DNA from: Prevotella aff. ruminicola Tc2-24
GTDB lineage: Bacteria; Bacteroidota; Bacteroidia; Bacteroidales; Bacteroidaceae
Direction: 5' to 3'
Assembly (NCBI RefSeq): GCF_900110895.1
Contig: NZ_FOIQ01000003.1
Location: 1-64,000, forward strand
DNA length: 64,000 nucleotides
Shown here in pieces: positions 43,607 through 52,313 of this stretch. Numbering within the stretch: the first letter of the stretch is position 1; each line of letters opens with the position of its first letter. Both the position numbers and the translations under genes were made by a program. Below the pieces are notes generated by a model. It was not told the DNA's origin. It saw only the letters and a program-made list of their open reading frames with translations, and made no database searches.

Positions 43607-44143
43607 TTACTGGGCGAAAAGTTCGTCAAGATAGGTGTAAAACGCAGGATCCTCGCCTGAGACAACCTTCAACAGATGTCCATCAGGATCAATAACCGCC
43701 TTCGTGGGGAAACCCTCAATCTGATACTGCTTAGCAAGCACCGACAATTTATCATCAGGACAGCGCGCCTGCAGCCAAGGCAGCTCGTATTGCTCGACAG
43801 CTGCTTTCCACTTATCCTCCGTATCCTGACAATCGACACCCAAGATCTCCATGCGATCTTTGTGTTTGGCATAGGCCTCCTTCATATGAGGAATACCACG
43901 AATACACCAAATACACCAGGACCCCCAGAAATCGAGCACCACATACTTGCCGCGGAGCGACGAGAGTGACAGTGTGTTACCCTGAAGATCGGGTAGAGAG
44001 AAATCGGGCGCGATATCGGCCACGGCCTCCGTCTGTGAAGACTCAGTAACTGCTGGCGCAGCACTCTTCGAGCGATTTGAACAAGACACCATCTGAAAAC
44101 ATATCAGACAGATGGTCAATAAAGTCAGGATTTTCTTTTTCAT
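43607..44143 (-). CDS. TlpA-like thiol-disulfide oxidoreductase lipoprotein
   Basis: 178 residues. The N-terminus ends in a lipobox (QMVSC at about 18-22), then a thioredoxin fold with LSLSSLRGKYVVLDFWGSW and the active site WCIWC (about 77-81). It is a periplasm-facing reductase or oxidase of the TlpA/ResA family. It is the last gene of the porin-symporter-TlpA unit, 9 bp after the symporter. Confidence 0.9.
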   Translation of the reverse strand: MKKKILTLLTICLICFQMVSCSNRSKSAAPAVTESSQTEAVADIAPDFSLPDLQGNTLSLSSLRGKYVVLDFWGSWCIWCIRGIPHMKEAYAKHKDRMEILGVDCQDTEDKWKAAVEQYELPWLQARCPDDKLSVLAKQYQIEGFPTKAVIDPDGHLLKVVSGEDPAFYTYLDELFAQ

Positions 44144-44152
44144 ATTCGTTGA

Positions 44153-45673
44153 TTATAGATAGCACTCAAAAATGCTCTCGACAGTCTTCTCTGGCAGTTT
44201 TTTGGAGAATAGACTGACAATCCACACCACCGGGAAGCCGCCCACCATGGCAATGGCACCACAGTTGATGGGATTGATAGGATTACCTGCGAGCATATTC
44301 ACCACCGTAAGACCAACACCCCATATAAAGCAGGCCCAGACAGCAGCCGTGGTGACACGACGGCAATAGAGGCCAAGCATGAACGGTGCTAGGAACGCGC
44401 CTGCTAGAGCGCCCCACGAGATACCCATGAGCTGGGCAATGAACGTCGGCGGGTTAAGGGCGATAAGCAAGGAGATGGCAATAAAGAACATGATAAGCAC
44501 ACGCATGACCACCACCTTACGACGCTCGATCTTCTCAGCCACGATATCATCGATAGAACCATCTTCCACCTCACCAGGAGCGGCTTTCTTGTCACGATAG
44601 ATCAAGTCAAGGGTCATCGTAGAACTAGAGGTGAGAACCAGCGATGCCAGTGTCGACATAGAGGCCGATAACACAAGGAGCACCACAAGGGCAATGAGGA
44701 TATCGGGCAGAGTAACAAGCATAGCAGGTACGATTGAGTCAAAGGCAATCTTTCCATTGGCAGCGATGACAGGATCATACAGGCGTCCGAAGCCACCAAG
44801 GAAATAACAGCCACCAGCAACGATGAAAGCGAAAACGGTAGAGATGACTGTGCCACGTTTGATGGCGCTTTCGTCGGTGATAGAGTAGAACTTACCCACC
44901 ATCTGAGGCAGTCCCATGGTACCAAGCGACGTCAAAATAACCACACCGAGTAACCCCAACGGGTCTGGACCGAAAAACGACGCAAAGCCGCCATTCACCG
45001 ACGGATCCGCATCGGAGGGTAAGGCTGCTAACTTTTCAACAGCCGTAACCAAGCCTCCCTGAGCATTGAGCACAGCGATAATGACTGCCACAATACCAAA
45101 GAGCATGATAATACCCTGAATGAAGTCGTTCATAGCCGTGGCCTTGTATCCGCCCAGAATCACATATACAGCCGTGAGAATAGCCATGATGATGACACAG
45201 TACTCATAAGGGATGCCGAATCCCATCTCAAAAAGACGAGAGATACCACTATAGACACCTGCTGTGTAGGGAATAAGGAACACAAAAGCGATGATGGAGG
45301 CTGCCACACGCAGGCCCTGATCATCAAATCGAGTTCCAAAGAAATCGGGCATCGTTCGCGACTCGATATGCTGGGTCATCAGTCGTGTACGACGACCTAA
45401 AATAATCCATGCCAGAAGGGAACCGATGATGGCATTGCCGATACCAATCCAGGCTGACGACAGACCATATTTCCATCCAAACTGTCCGGCATAGCCAACG
45501 AAGACTACTGCCGAAAAATATGAGGTTCCAAAGGCAAAGGCCGTCAGCCAAGGACCGACAGCACGACCGCCTAGCACGAAACCTTCTACACTACTTGCCT
45601 GTTTACGGGTGTATAGTCCCACCCCTATCATCACGGCCAAAAAAATGATGGTTAATATTATTTTGATGAACAT
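44153..45673 (-). CDS. Sodium:solute symporter (SSS family)
   Basis: 506 residues with about thirteen membrane segments. Family features include GLYTRKQASSVEGFVLGGR near the N-terminus and GTSYFSAVVFVGYAG. It imports a small solute (for example proline, pantothenate, sugar or a carboxylate) with sodium; the substrate is not evident. It lies downstream of the porin. Two adjacent hairpins (45687-45730) stand just before the start codon. Confidence 0.93.
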   Translation of the reverse strand: MFIKIILTIIFLAVMIGVGLYTRKQASSVEGFVLGGRAVGPWLTAFAFGTSYFSAVVFVGYAGQFGWKYGLSSAWIGIGNAIIGSLLAWIILGRRTRLMTQHIESRTMPDFFGTRFDDQGLRVAASIIAFVFLIPYTAGVYSGISRLFEMGFGIPYEYCVIIMAILTAVYVILGGYKATAMNDFIQGIIMLFGIVAVIIAVLNAQGGLVTAVEKLAALPSDADPSVNGGFASFFGPDPLGLLGVVILTSLGTMGLPQMVGKFYSITDESAIKRGTVISTVFAFIVAGGCYFLGGFGRLYDPVIAANGKIAFDSIVPAMLVTLPDILIALVVLLVLSASMSTLASLVLTSSSTMTLDLIYRDKKAAPGEVEDGSIDDIVAEKIERRKVVVMRVLIMFFIAISLLIALNPPTFIAQLMGISWGALAGAFLAPFMLGLYCRRVTTAAVWACFIWGVGLTVVNMLAGNPINPINCGAIAMVGGFPVVWIVSLFSKKLPEKTVESIFECYL

Positions 45674-45686
45674 TTATCTCTCCCGA

Positions 45687-45730
45687 CCTTCCCCGAGGGA
45701 AGGAGTGCCTAACGGGCTTCATGTAGGCAC
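45687..45730 (-). promoter_or_regulatory. Tandem hairpins between porin and symporter genes
   Basis: One hairpin is CCTTCCC (45687-45693) / GGGAAGG (45697-45703) with a three-base loop. The other is GTGCCTA (45705-45711) / TAGGCAC (45724-45730) with a 12-base loop. They are one base apart and end 13 bp before the symporter ATG. No -7 box was found in the gap, so the genes are probably cotranscribed. The hairpins may set message stability or translation, or be interspersed-repeat sequence. Confidence 0.5.
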
Positions 45731-45782
45731 CAAATTAATTATTTCTATATTGTTTATCTCGATATCCTCGAATGGAAGAGGA

Positions 45783-46874
45783 TTAGAAGGCTACCTGCAC
45801 CTGAGCCTGAAGCCAATTGTAATCATTAGAACTGATATTCTCACCACACATACAACGGGTGTATTGTAGCTGCAAACGGCACTTCTTATAGAACCAGTAC
45901 TGCACACCTAGCGTGAGGTTGGTCTGATCCCAGCCATCGACATCGGTATTACGGTCGAAAGTCTCGGCACTGGCTACTATATCAAGAGCGTCAACCACGG
46001 GGATGGCGGTCGTTACATAACCACCCATGCTACCTACCTTACCGTCCTTACCACCGAGCCATTCTGCACGAATGCAAGCAGGACGCGCCTCCTTGTATTT
46101 TGCAGGTGAATATGCACGAGTCTTGTACTCAGTACCCACGCTATAACGGTTGCGCTTATAATTGTCGCCCTCAGATATGCTAGGATTCCAAGCCGCTGTA
46201 CCCACAGCACATCCCGTGCCAAGATAGCCTGAAGCCACGAAACGCAGCCCATCAACAGGGCGCAACTCAAGCTTGGCGATAAAGTCTTTCTGATTGTTCC
46301 GATCTTTTCGGTTGATACCTTGACCACTCATCAATGCCAACTCATAGTGGAGTTTACCCTTGGCCAGATCACCGAAGACCTCAAGTCCCATATCACGACC
46401 GTAGTTCACGCCATTCAAGGGGTCGGGTCCCTCACCGGCCAAATAAAGCACTGCCTGCGAATAGACGTCGATAAGTTCCAGTTGGGTAGGCGACATCGGA
46501 TTCTCCATTGAGTAGGAATGCTTGAACTGACCAAGACGGATGGTCAGCGACTGATTATTTGTTACTCTGTAGTCGGTGTAAAACTCCTGTACCACACTAG
46601 AGAAGTCGTGCATGAACATAAACGACCAACGATCAGTGATACGTGCCTTTGCCCATAGTAGCGTTCTTTTAAGGTTATAGGCATTGGTGGCCTTTCCGTT
46701 AGGATTCTGGTACGACCAACCTCCCTGAGCATAGCCATTGAGCGTAATACGACTGGTAAAATCTTTCGTCCAGTCAATGTCACCACTGTTCTGCCCTTGT
46801 CCCATGGCAGAAACACTACTGAACACTGCCAGCATCACTGCCAGTGTTCTCATTTTGCAAGTCTTTCGTTTCAT
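45783..46874 (-). CDS. Outer membrane porin (OprP-like fold)
   Basis: 363 residues with a signal peptide (to about residue 25, cut near AMGQG). It has an alternating beta-barrel pattern throughout, and ends in aromatic VQVAF, the usual C-terminal signature of barrel proteins. It resembles Bacteroidetes porins annotated as phosphate-selective (OprO/OprP) family. The substrate is unknown. It starts an operon with a sodium symporter and TlpA and has a complete promoter (46915-46946). Confidence 0.85.
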   Translation of the reverse strand: MKRKTCKMRTLAVMLAVFSSVSAMGQGQNSGDIDWTKDFTSRITLNGYAQGGWSYQNPNGKATNAYNLKRTLLWAKARITDRWSFMFMHDFSSVVQEFYTDYRVTNNQSLTIRLGQFKHSYSMENPMSPTQLELIDVYSQAVLYLAGEGPDPLNGVNYGRDMGLEVFGDLAKGKLHYELALMSGQGINRKDRNNQKDFIAKLELRPVDGLRFVASGYLGTGCAVGTAAWNPSISEGDNYKRNRYSVGTEYKTRAYSPAKYKEARPACIRAEWLGGKDGKVGSMGGYVTTAIPVVDALDIVASAETFDRNTDVDGWDQTNLTLGVQYWFYKKCRLQLQYTRCMCGENISSNDYNWLQAQVQVAF

Positions 46875-46914
46875 TTTGTCATTGTTTTCAATAAAATTTC
46901 GGTTCTTGCGTCGG

Positions 46915-46946
46915 CAAAATTAATATATTTATTGCAAACAGACAAA
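46915..46946 (-). promoter_or_regulatory. Promoter of the porin operon
   Basis: On the minus strand TTTG (46946-46943), 20 bp, then TAATTTTG (46922-46915). It gives a leader of about 35 bases before the porin ATG at 46874. Confidence 0.75.
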
Positions 46947-47042
46947 ACAATCGGTATAAATTTATCTCTCAGACACATATTTCTTTTTAAACCTTTTCAT
47001 CTCTCGCACGTCCAAAAATAAGAAACTAATCCTAACAGATAT

Positions 47043-48041
47043 ATGAAAGAGAGAAAGAAGCTACGTGTCGGCATTGTCGGCACGGGCTGGATTGCAGAGA
47101 AAGCGGCCATCACACTTAACGGGATGGACGATTGCGAGGCCTATGCTGTGGCTTCACGATCACAGGAGAAGGCAGACTCTTTTGCACATGAATGGGGTAC
47201 TGAGAAAGCATATGGATCATACGCTGATTTGTATGCCGATCCGGACGTTGACCTCGTGTATGTAGGTACTCCCCACTCGCACCACTATGAGGTGACCAGA
47301 GACGCCCTGATGGCTGATAAACCCTGTTTGGTGGAAAAAGCCTTCATGGCCAACTACGGACAGGCTCAAGAAATCGTCAACCTAGCCCACGAGCGAAGAA
47401 TCTTTCTCGCTGAAGCCATTTGGACACGCTACCAGCCAGCCGTTGGCATCGTACGCAACCTCATTGATAGCGGACGAATCGGCATGCCACGGCTATTGAC
47501 AGCCACACTAGGCTATTCGATGGGCGACAAACCCCGTATCATGCGACCAGACCTCTGTGGAGGTGCTCTCCTCGATCTGGGTGTCTATGCCCTGAACTTC
47601 GTCAGGATGTTTTTTCCTGCCGACATCGTGAAGGTGGAGAGTCTGTGTGTGAAGAGCAAAACCGGCATGGATCTGACTAACGCTATCAGTATGGTCCTGG
47701 CTGACGGTATGCTATGCAATCTGCAGTCAAGCGCAGCCTGCGTTGGTGATAATATCGGTGTGATAGCAGGTACCGACGGCAACCTGATTATTGACAATAT
47801 CAATAATCCACAGAAAATCACGGTCAACACCCACGACCGTGAGTTTGTAGAAGACATCCATGTGCCTCAACAGATTACCGGCTACGAATATCAGTTCGCT
47901 GCTTGCAGGCAAGCGCTTATCGATGGACGACTTGAGCCACGTGAAATGCCGCACGCAGAAACCCTTTTCATCATGCAACTCATGGATAGTCTGCGCCAAA
48001 AATGGGGTGTATGCTATCCCATGGATAACAAATACAATTAA
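47043..48041 (+). CDS. Gfo/Idh/MocA family oxidoreductase
   Basis: 332 residues. The N-terminal NAD(P)-binding site is VGIVGTGWIAEKAA (about 9-22), with VYVGTPHSHHYE and CLVEKAFMANY (the EKP-like lysine) further on. The C-terminal alpha/beta domain resembles dihydrodiol dehydrogenase/glucose-fructose oxidoreductase types. It oxidises or reduces a sugar or cyclitol in the cytoplasm; the substrate is unknown. It lies 11 bp before the Fe-ADH gene. Confidence 0.9.
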   Translation: MKERKKLRVGIVGTGWIAEKAAITLNGMDDCEAYAVASRSQEKADSFAHEWGTEKAYGSYADLYADPDVDLVYVGTPHSHHYEVTRDALMADKPCLVEKAFMANYGQAQEIVNLAHERRIFLAEAIWTRYQPAVGIVRNLIDSGRIGMPRLLTATLGYSMGDKPRIMRPDLCGGALLDLGVYALNFVRMFFPADIVKVESLCVKSKTGMDLTNAISMVLADGMLCNLQSSAACVGDNIGVIAGTDGNLIIDNINNPQKITVNTHDREFVEDIHVPQQITGYEYQFAACRQALIDGRLEPREMPHAETLFIMQLMDSLRQKWGVCYPMDNKYN

Positions 48042-48052
48042 ATAAATACGAT

Positions 48053-49237
48053 ATGAGAGATTTCAATTACTATGCACCAACGGAAGTGGTGTTCGGCAAA
48101 CAGTCGGAAGAACAAGTAGCGCATCTGGTGAAAAAATACGGAGGCTCAAAAGTGCTGGTTCATTATGGTGGACAGAGCGCCAAACGTTCTGGACTTCTGG
48201 ATAAGATTTGTAATCTGCTCCAGGAGGAGGGTATCGACTATGTCATGCTAGGAGGAGTCGTACCAAACCCCAGACTATCACTCGCACAACAGGGTATCGA
48301 ACTGTGTAGAAAAGAAAGTGTCGACTTTATTCTCGCCGTCGGTGGCGGTAGTGTAATCGACTCATCCAAATGCATCGCCTATGGCGTCGGCTTCGAGGGT
48401 AATGTATGGGATATTTATCTGGGGAAGGCCACACCCACGACGATGCTACCCGTGGCGGCCGTGCTCACCATCCCTGCTGCCGGCAGTGAGATGAGCGAGT
48501 CGAGCGTAATCACCAATGAGGATGGCGATGTAAAACTCGGTTACAGTAACAATCTGTCGCGCCCTAAGTTCGCCATCATGAACCCTGAGCGCACCTTCAC
48601 CCTACCTCCCTATCAGACAGCTGCCGGCGTTACTGACATGATGATGCACACGATGGAACGATACTTCACCAAGGACGACGACATGGACCTAACCACCGAT
48701 CTCGCTGAGGCTGCGTTGCGCAGTATGAAAAACGCCATCTTTGCTGTACTGAAGAATCCCGAGAACTATCGCTATCGGGCTCAGATTATGTGGGGCGGTA
48801 GCCTGATGCATAATGGACTGACAGGCTGCGGCGTCAGCGACGACTGGGCCACGCACCAGTTAGAGCACGAGCTCAGTGGTATGTTCGACGTGACACACGG
48901 AGCTGGACTGGCTGCAGTATGGCCAAGTTGGGCACGCTACGTAATGTACGAGAACCTGAGTCGTTTCGTACGCTTCGCTGTAAACGTGATGGACGTTCCC
49001 AACGATTTCACCGATCCTGAGACAACAGCTCTGAAGGGTATCGAGGCCATGGAGCGTTTCTACCATGCCATCGGTATGCCTATCAACATCAAAGAACTCA
49101 TCGGTAGAGAGATCACTGACGGAGAGATTAAAGAGATGGTTCGTAAGTGTAGCCGTGGCAATACGCACACTTGCGGCTGCCTAAAGGTTCTCAAGGCAGA
49201 AGACATGGAAGCTATCTATCAAATGGCAAAAGGATGA
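48053..49237 (+). CDS. Iron-containing alcohol dehydrogenase (BDH/YqhD-like)
   Basis: 394 residues. The nucleotide-binding GGGSVIDSSKCIAYG (about 99-113) and the metal-site stretch DWATHQLEHELSGMFDVTHGAGLA (about 263-286) identify family III metal-dependent ADHs of the butanol dehydrogenase type. It probably reduces aldehydes with NADPH. It is ATGA-coupled to the next gene (49234-49237). Confidence 0.94.
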   Translation: MRDFNYYAPTEVVFGKQSEEQVAHLVKKYGGSKVLVHYGGQSAKRSGLLDKICNLLQEEGIDYVMLGGVVPNPRLSLAQQGIELCRKESVDFILAVGGGSVIDSSKCIAYGVGFEGNVWDIYLGKATPTTMLPVAAVLTIPAAGSEMSESSVITNEDGDVKLGYSNNLSRPKFAIMNPERTFTLPPYQTAAGVTDMMMHTMERYFTKDDDMDLTTDLAEAALRSMKNAIFAVLKNPENYRYRAQIMWGGSLMHNGLTGCGVSDDWATHQLEHELSGMFDVTHGAGLAAVWPSWARYVMYENLSRFVRFAVNVMDVPNDFTDPETTALKGIEAMERFYHAIGMPINIKELIGREITDGEIKEMVRKCSRGNTHTCGCLKVLKAEDMEAIYQMAKG

Positions 49238-50262
49238 AAATACTAATAATAGGTGGGACTGGCACCATCAGCAGTGCCATCACCCGTCAGCTTGCGGCAG
49301 CAGGTCATAACCTATGGCTTCTTAACCGTGGTACGCGCAAAGACGAAGTGCCAGCTAACGTGAGACAGGTGATTGTCGATATCGACAATACAGACGAGGT
49401 ATTACGACTGTTGGGCGACGAACAGTTTGATGCCGTTTGTGAGTTTATCGGCTTCTTACCCTCACAGGTAGAACGCGACATCCGACTCTTCCGTGGTCGT
49501 ACCCGTCAGTATGTTTTCATCAGTTCGGCCTCGGCCTACAACAAACCCGCCACTAGTCATATCATCACAGAGGGTACCACCCTTGCCAATCCCTATTGGG
49601 AATATTCACGCAACAAGATTGCATGTGAAGAACTCCTCATGAAGGTCTATCGTGAAGAAGCCTTCCCTGTTACTATCGTCCGACCTAGCCACACCTATTG
49701 CGAGCGTGCTGTGCCAGTAAGTGTACATGGACCGAAGGGTAGCTGGCAGGTACTGAAGCGCATGATGGAGGGGAAGCCCGTCATCGTAAACGGTGATGGT
49801 TCTTCGTTGTGGACACTAACATGGAATGAGGACTTTGCCCGCGGTTTCATCGGACTATTAGGTAACCCAAAGGCTATCGGTGAAGCTTTTCAGATTACGA
49901 GTGATGAGTCCCTGACATGGAACCAAGTCTACCAATGTGTCGCCAATGCACTTGGGGTGGAGTTCAAGCCCTATTATGTGGCCTCAGATTTCCTTGCCGC
50001 CGTCTCACCTAAAGAATGGGATTACATAGGCAACCTCATAGGCGACAAAGCTGTGGCCGTTGTTTTCGATTGTGCGAAAGTGAAAAGAGCCGTCCCTGGC
50101 TTCCAAGCCACGACCCGTTTCGACGAAGGGGTACGCCGCTGTGTATCCTATATCCTCGCCCATCCAGAACTACAGATTGAAGACCCGGACTTCGACCAAT
50201 GGTGTGACCGTGTCATCACCGCTCAGGAAGTAGCAAGGCATAGTCTGATAAATAAACAATAA
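49234..50262 (+). CDS. NAD-dependent epimerase/dehydratase family (atypical SDR) protein
   Basis: 342 residues from MKILIIGGTGTISSAI, the Rossmann motif. FISSASAYNKP and the following YSRNK give the S/YxxxK catalytic set, and FQITSDESLTWNQVYQ resembles UDP-sugar epimerase-like enzymes. The substrate is unknown. The ATGA start is preferred over an upstream in-frame start at 49171 that lies inside the ADH gene. A terminator follows. Confidence 0.9.
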   Translation: MKILIIGGTGTISSAITRQLAAAGHNLWLLNRGTRKDEVPANVRQVIVDIDNTDEVLRLLGDEQFDAVCEFIGFLPSQVERDIRLFRGRTRQYVFISSASAYNKPATSHIITEGTTLANPYWEYSRNKIACEELLMKVYREEAFPVTIVRPSHTYCERAVPVSVHGPKGSWQVLKRMMEGKPVIVNGDGSSLWTLTWNEDFARGFIGLLGNPKAIGEAFQITSDESLTWNQVYQCVANALGVEFKPYYVASDFLAAVSPKEWDYIGNLIGDKAVAVVFDCAKVKRAVPGFQATTRFDEGVRRCVSYILAHPELQIEDPDFDQWCDRVITAQEVARHSLINKQ

Positions 50263-50268
50263 CCAATG

Positions 50269-50305
50269 GATTCTTCCTGCTGTCAGATAGCAGGAAGAAT
50301 CTTTT
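50269..50305 (+). terminator. Terminator after the epimerase-like gene
   Basis: A perfect 13-bp stem (GATTCTTCCTGCT / AGCAGGAAGAATC) with a seven-base loop is followed by TTTT. Its right arm lies inside the last codons of the convergent serine hydrolase gene (stop at 50283), so it probably works for both strands. Confidence 0.88.
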
Positions 50306-51332
50306 CCCATACGAGATTCAACTCTCCCTGTAAATCCTCAACATCAGAGGTAATGGCAATGACGGCATTCTTATCTGGAACGACGATGATATACTGACCA
50401 CGGGCTCCGTCTGCACGGAAACAGCCAGGTCGACAGCGCCACATCTGATAACCGTAGCCTTGCATCCAATCGCTGGTTTCCTTTGTCATACCTCGCTCCT
50501 CGGCTTGCTCCAATCGGGTGCCAGGGTTGATACTCTCAACTTGTTTCTTAGACATCTCATAGACCCATTCGGCGGGGATGATCTGCTTTCCTTTCCATTT
50601 ACCATTCTGCAACAAGAGCTGTCCCATCTTGGCCAGATCCTCTGTCTTCAGATAAAGACCCCAACCACCGGCACTGATACCCTGTGGACTCTCATCCCAC
50701 CTTGGTTTGTCGATATGAAGGGGCTCAAAGAGACGGGTAGTCAGATAGTCTAACACCTTCTCACCCGTCACTTTCTGTACGATAGCAGAAAGCATATAAG
50801 TTCCCAAACTGTTATATAAGTAGAATGTACCAGGCGTATGTTTCACAGGATGGGCCAGGAAAGTTTTTACCCATTCTTCTCGTTTACTCTGATTAGGCTC
50901 GTCATCGTGCCCACACGTCATCGTCAACAGGTCACGAATAGTCATGGCCATCAGGTTGTCACTGACCTCATTCGGGAGTTTGTCGGGAAAGAAACTTACG
51001 ACCTTGTCTGTGAGGTTCAACCTACCCTCTGCGATGGCAAGGCCGACAGCAGTAGCGGTAAACGTCTTGCTAACGGAGTGGAGAACATGGGGAACGTTAG
51101 GAGCACCCTTGCTCTGCCAATGACTGTAGATTACAGCACCATCCTTAACAATCATCACACTATGGACATCCAGTTTGGCCTTGGCAGCGGCACTAAAGAA
51201 CGCATCCATCGCCGTCGTAACCTTTTCAGGTGTCTCTGCACGCGGCAGGTCAACACGCTCATCACGCTGAGACTGAGCTTGGCAGATTGTCAATACCATC
51301 AGCAGACTGCATGCAAGAAATAGCTTCTTCAT
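50283..51332 (-). CDS. Beta-lactamase-like serine hydrolase (class C fold)
   Basis: 349 residues with a signal peptide (to about residue 20). SVSKTFTA (about 87-94) is the S-x-x-K motif and YLYNSLGTYM the Y-x-N motif. It belongs to the large penicillin-binding/esterase EstB-like family; many members are not beta-lactamases. It is probably periplasmic. It follows the CPBP gene by 23 bp on the same strand. Confidence 0.9.
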   Translation of the reverse strand: MKKLFLACSLLMVLTICQAQSQRDERVDLPRAETPEKVTTAMDAFFSAAAKAKLDVHSVMIVKDGAVIYSHWQSKGAPNVPHVLHSVSKTFTATAVGLAIAEGRLNLTDKVVSFFPDKLPNEVSDNLMAMTIRDLLTMTCGHDDEPNQSKREEWVKTFLAHPVKHTPGTFYLYNSLGTYMLSAIVQKVTGEKVLDYLTTRLFEPLHIDKPRWDESPQGISAGGWGLYLKTEDLAKMGQLLLQNGKWKGKQIIPAEWVYEMSKKQVESINPGTRLEQAEERGMTKETSDWMQGYGYQMWRCRPGCFRADGARGQYIIVVPDKNAVIAITSDVEDLQGELNLVWEKILPAI

Positions 51333-51355
51333 ATTTTTTTCGTTATTATTATTTG

Positions 51356-52156
51356 TCAGATTATCTTATAATCAAACAGATTCTTGCCTTGTTTCTTCTT
51401 ATAAAGAAAGGTAAGAACGATGGCAAGAATGATTGTGGCAACACGACCGATATTTGTAGCGACATTGCCAATAGAGGAAGTCACTCCATCGACAGGTATC
51501 TGCTGCCAGATGGCGTTCATCAGGATATGGAAGGCGATGGATACCCATAGGGTCCCCCACTCCGCATACAGCCAACTGAAAAAAAGACTTCCCAAAGCTG
51601 TAACGGCAAAGACCTGTAGTCCCGACAACAGGTCGTTAGCCTGATAGAAATGACCGATAGTAAAGACAACGGCCGTAGATAAGGCAGCCCAGACAAAGCC
51701 CCATCGACAGAATCGGAACAATAGTCCAAAGAGGAAGCCACGAAACAGCAGTTCTTCGAACAATCCTGGCAGGATAGCACCTAACAATAGGTACTCCCAA
51801 GAAAACTCCGAACAGCCTGAAAGACTATTGCATGCCAACATCGGTAAGACACAGATTAACCCAACACACCATCCTTTGAGGAACCCGTCTCGTACCCCCC
51901 AGCACTCCCAAACGTTCCTGCCCCAACAGACAATCAGAATCGTGAAGATAGGGATGACAGCACATAGCATGTACTTCACAATCTTATTCCAGATGCTGCC
52001 GTCGGGCGTCACAAAATTAGCTAGGAATCCGAACACAGTATAGATGTCGCCTTTTGCGGTCTCGATAAAGGCTATATGGGAAAAAAGAAAGAACGCAACG
52101 AAAGCCATGATAACGATGACAGCTTTCAACACACGTGATATTCGTTTCTGGTTCAT
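51356..52156 (-). CDS. CPBP family intramembrane protease
   Basis: 266 residues with about eight membrane segments. EELLFRGFLFGLLF (about 138-151) is the EExxxR motif, and later histidines complete the metal site of the CPBP/Abi family, related to Rce1 prenyl proteases. The function in this organism is unknown. A complete promoter lies upstream (52189-52220). Confidence 0.9.
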   Translation of the reverse strand: MNQKRISRVLKAVIVIMAFVAFFLFSHIAFIETAKGDIYTVFGFLANFVTPDGSIWNKIVKYMLCAVIPIFTILIVCWGRNVWECWGVRDGFLKGWCVGLICVLPMLACNSLSGCSEFSWEYLLLGAILPGLFEELLFRGFLFGLLFRFCRWGFVWAALSTAVVFTIGHFYQANDLLSGLQVFAVTALGSLFFSWLYAEWGTLWVSIAFHILMNAIWQQIPVDGVTSSIGNVATNIGRVATIILAIVLTFLYKKKQGKNLFDYKII

Positions 52157-52188
52157 GACGTTTTAGGTTTGATGGTTAATATCAGTTA

Positions 52189-52220
52189 CAAAGTTACGAC
52201 TTTCCCTATAAACTGCCAAA
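52189..52220 (-). promoter_or_regulatory. Promoter of the CPBP-serine hydrolase unit
   Basis: On the minus strand TTTG (52220-52217), 20 bp, then TAACTTTG (52196-52189). It lies 33 bp upstream of the CPBP start codon. Confidence 0.75.
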
Positions 52221-52259
52221 CAATTCTCATACAAAAAGCAGAATATAGAAAAAAAATAG

Positions 52260-52267
52260 TAACTTTG
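52260..52267 (+). promoter_or_regulatory. -7 box of topB
   Basis: TAACTTTG lies 46 bp before the topB start codon. No TTTG is present 20 bp upstream, so the -33 half is weak or missing. Confidence 0.55.
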
Positions 52268-52313
52268 CGCTCTGATAAGAGGAATCTTTTATCCCAAAAC
52301 AAATACGAAACAA

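Noticed and set aside
50283..51332. Antibiotic-resistance beta-lactamase
   Set aside because: SxxK and YxN motifs place it in the broad class C-like family, but nothing ties it to drug hydrolysis; most relatives are esterases or peptidases.
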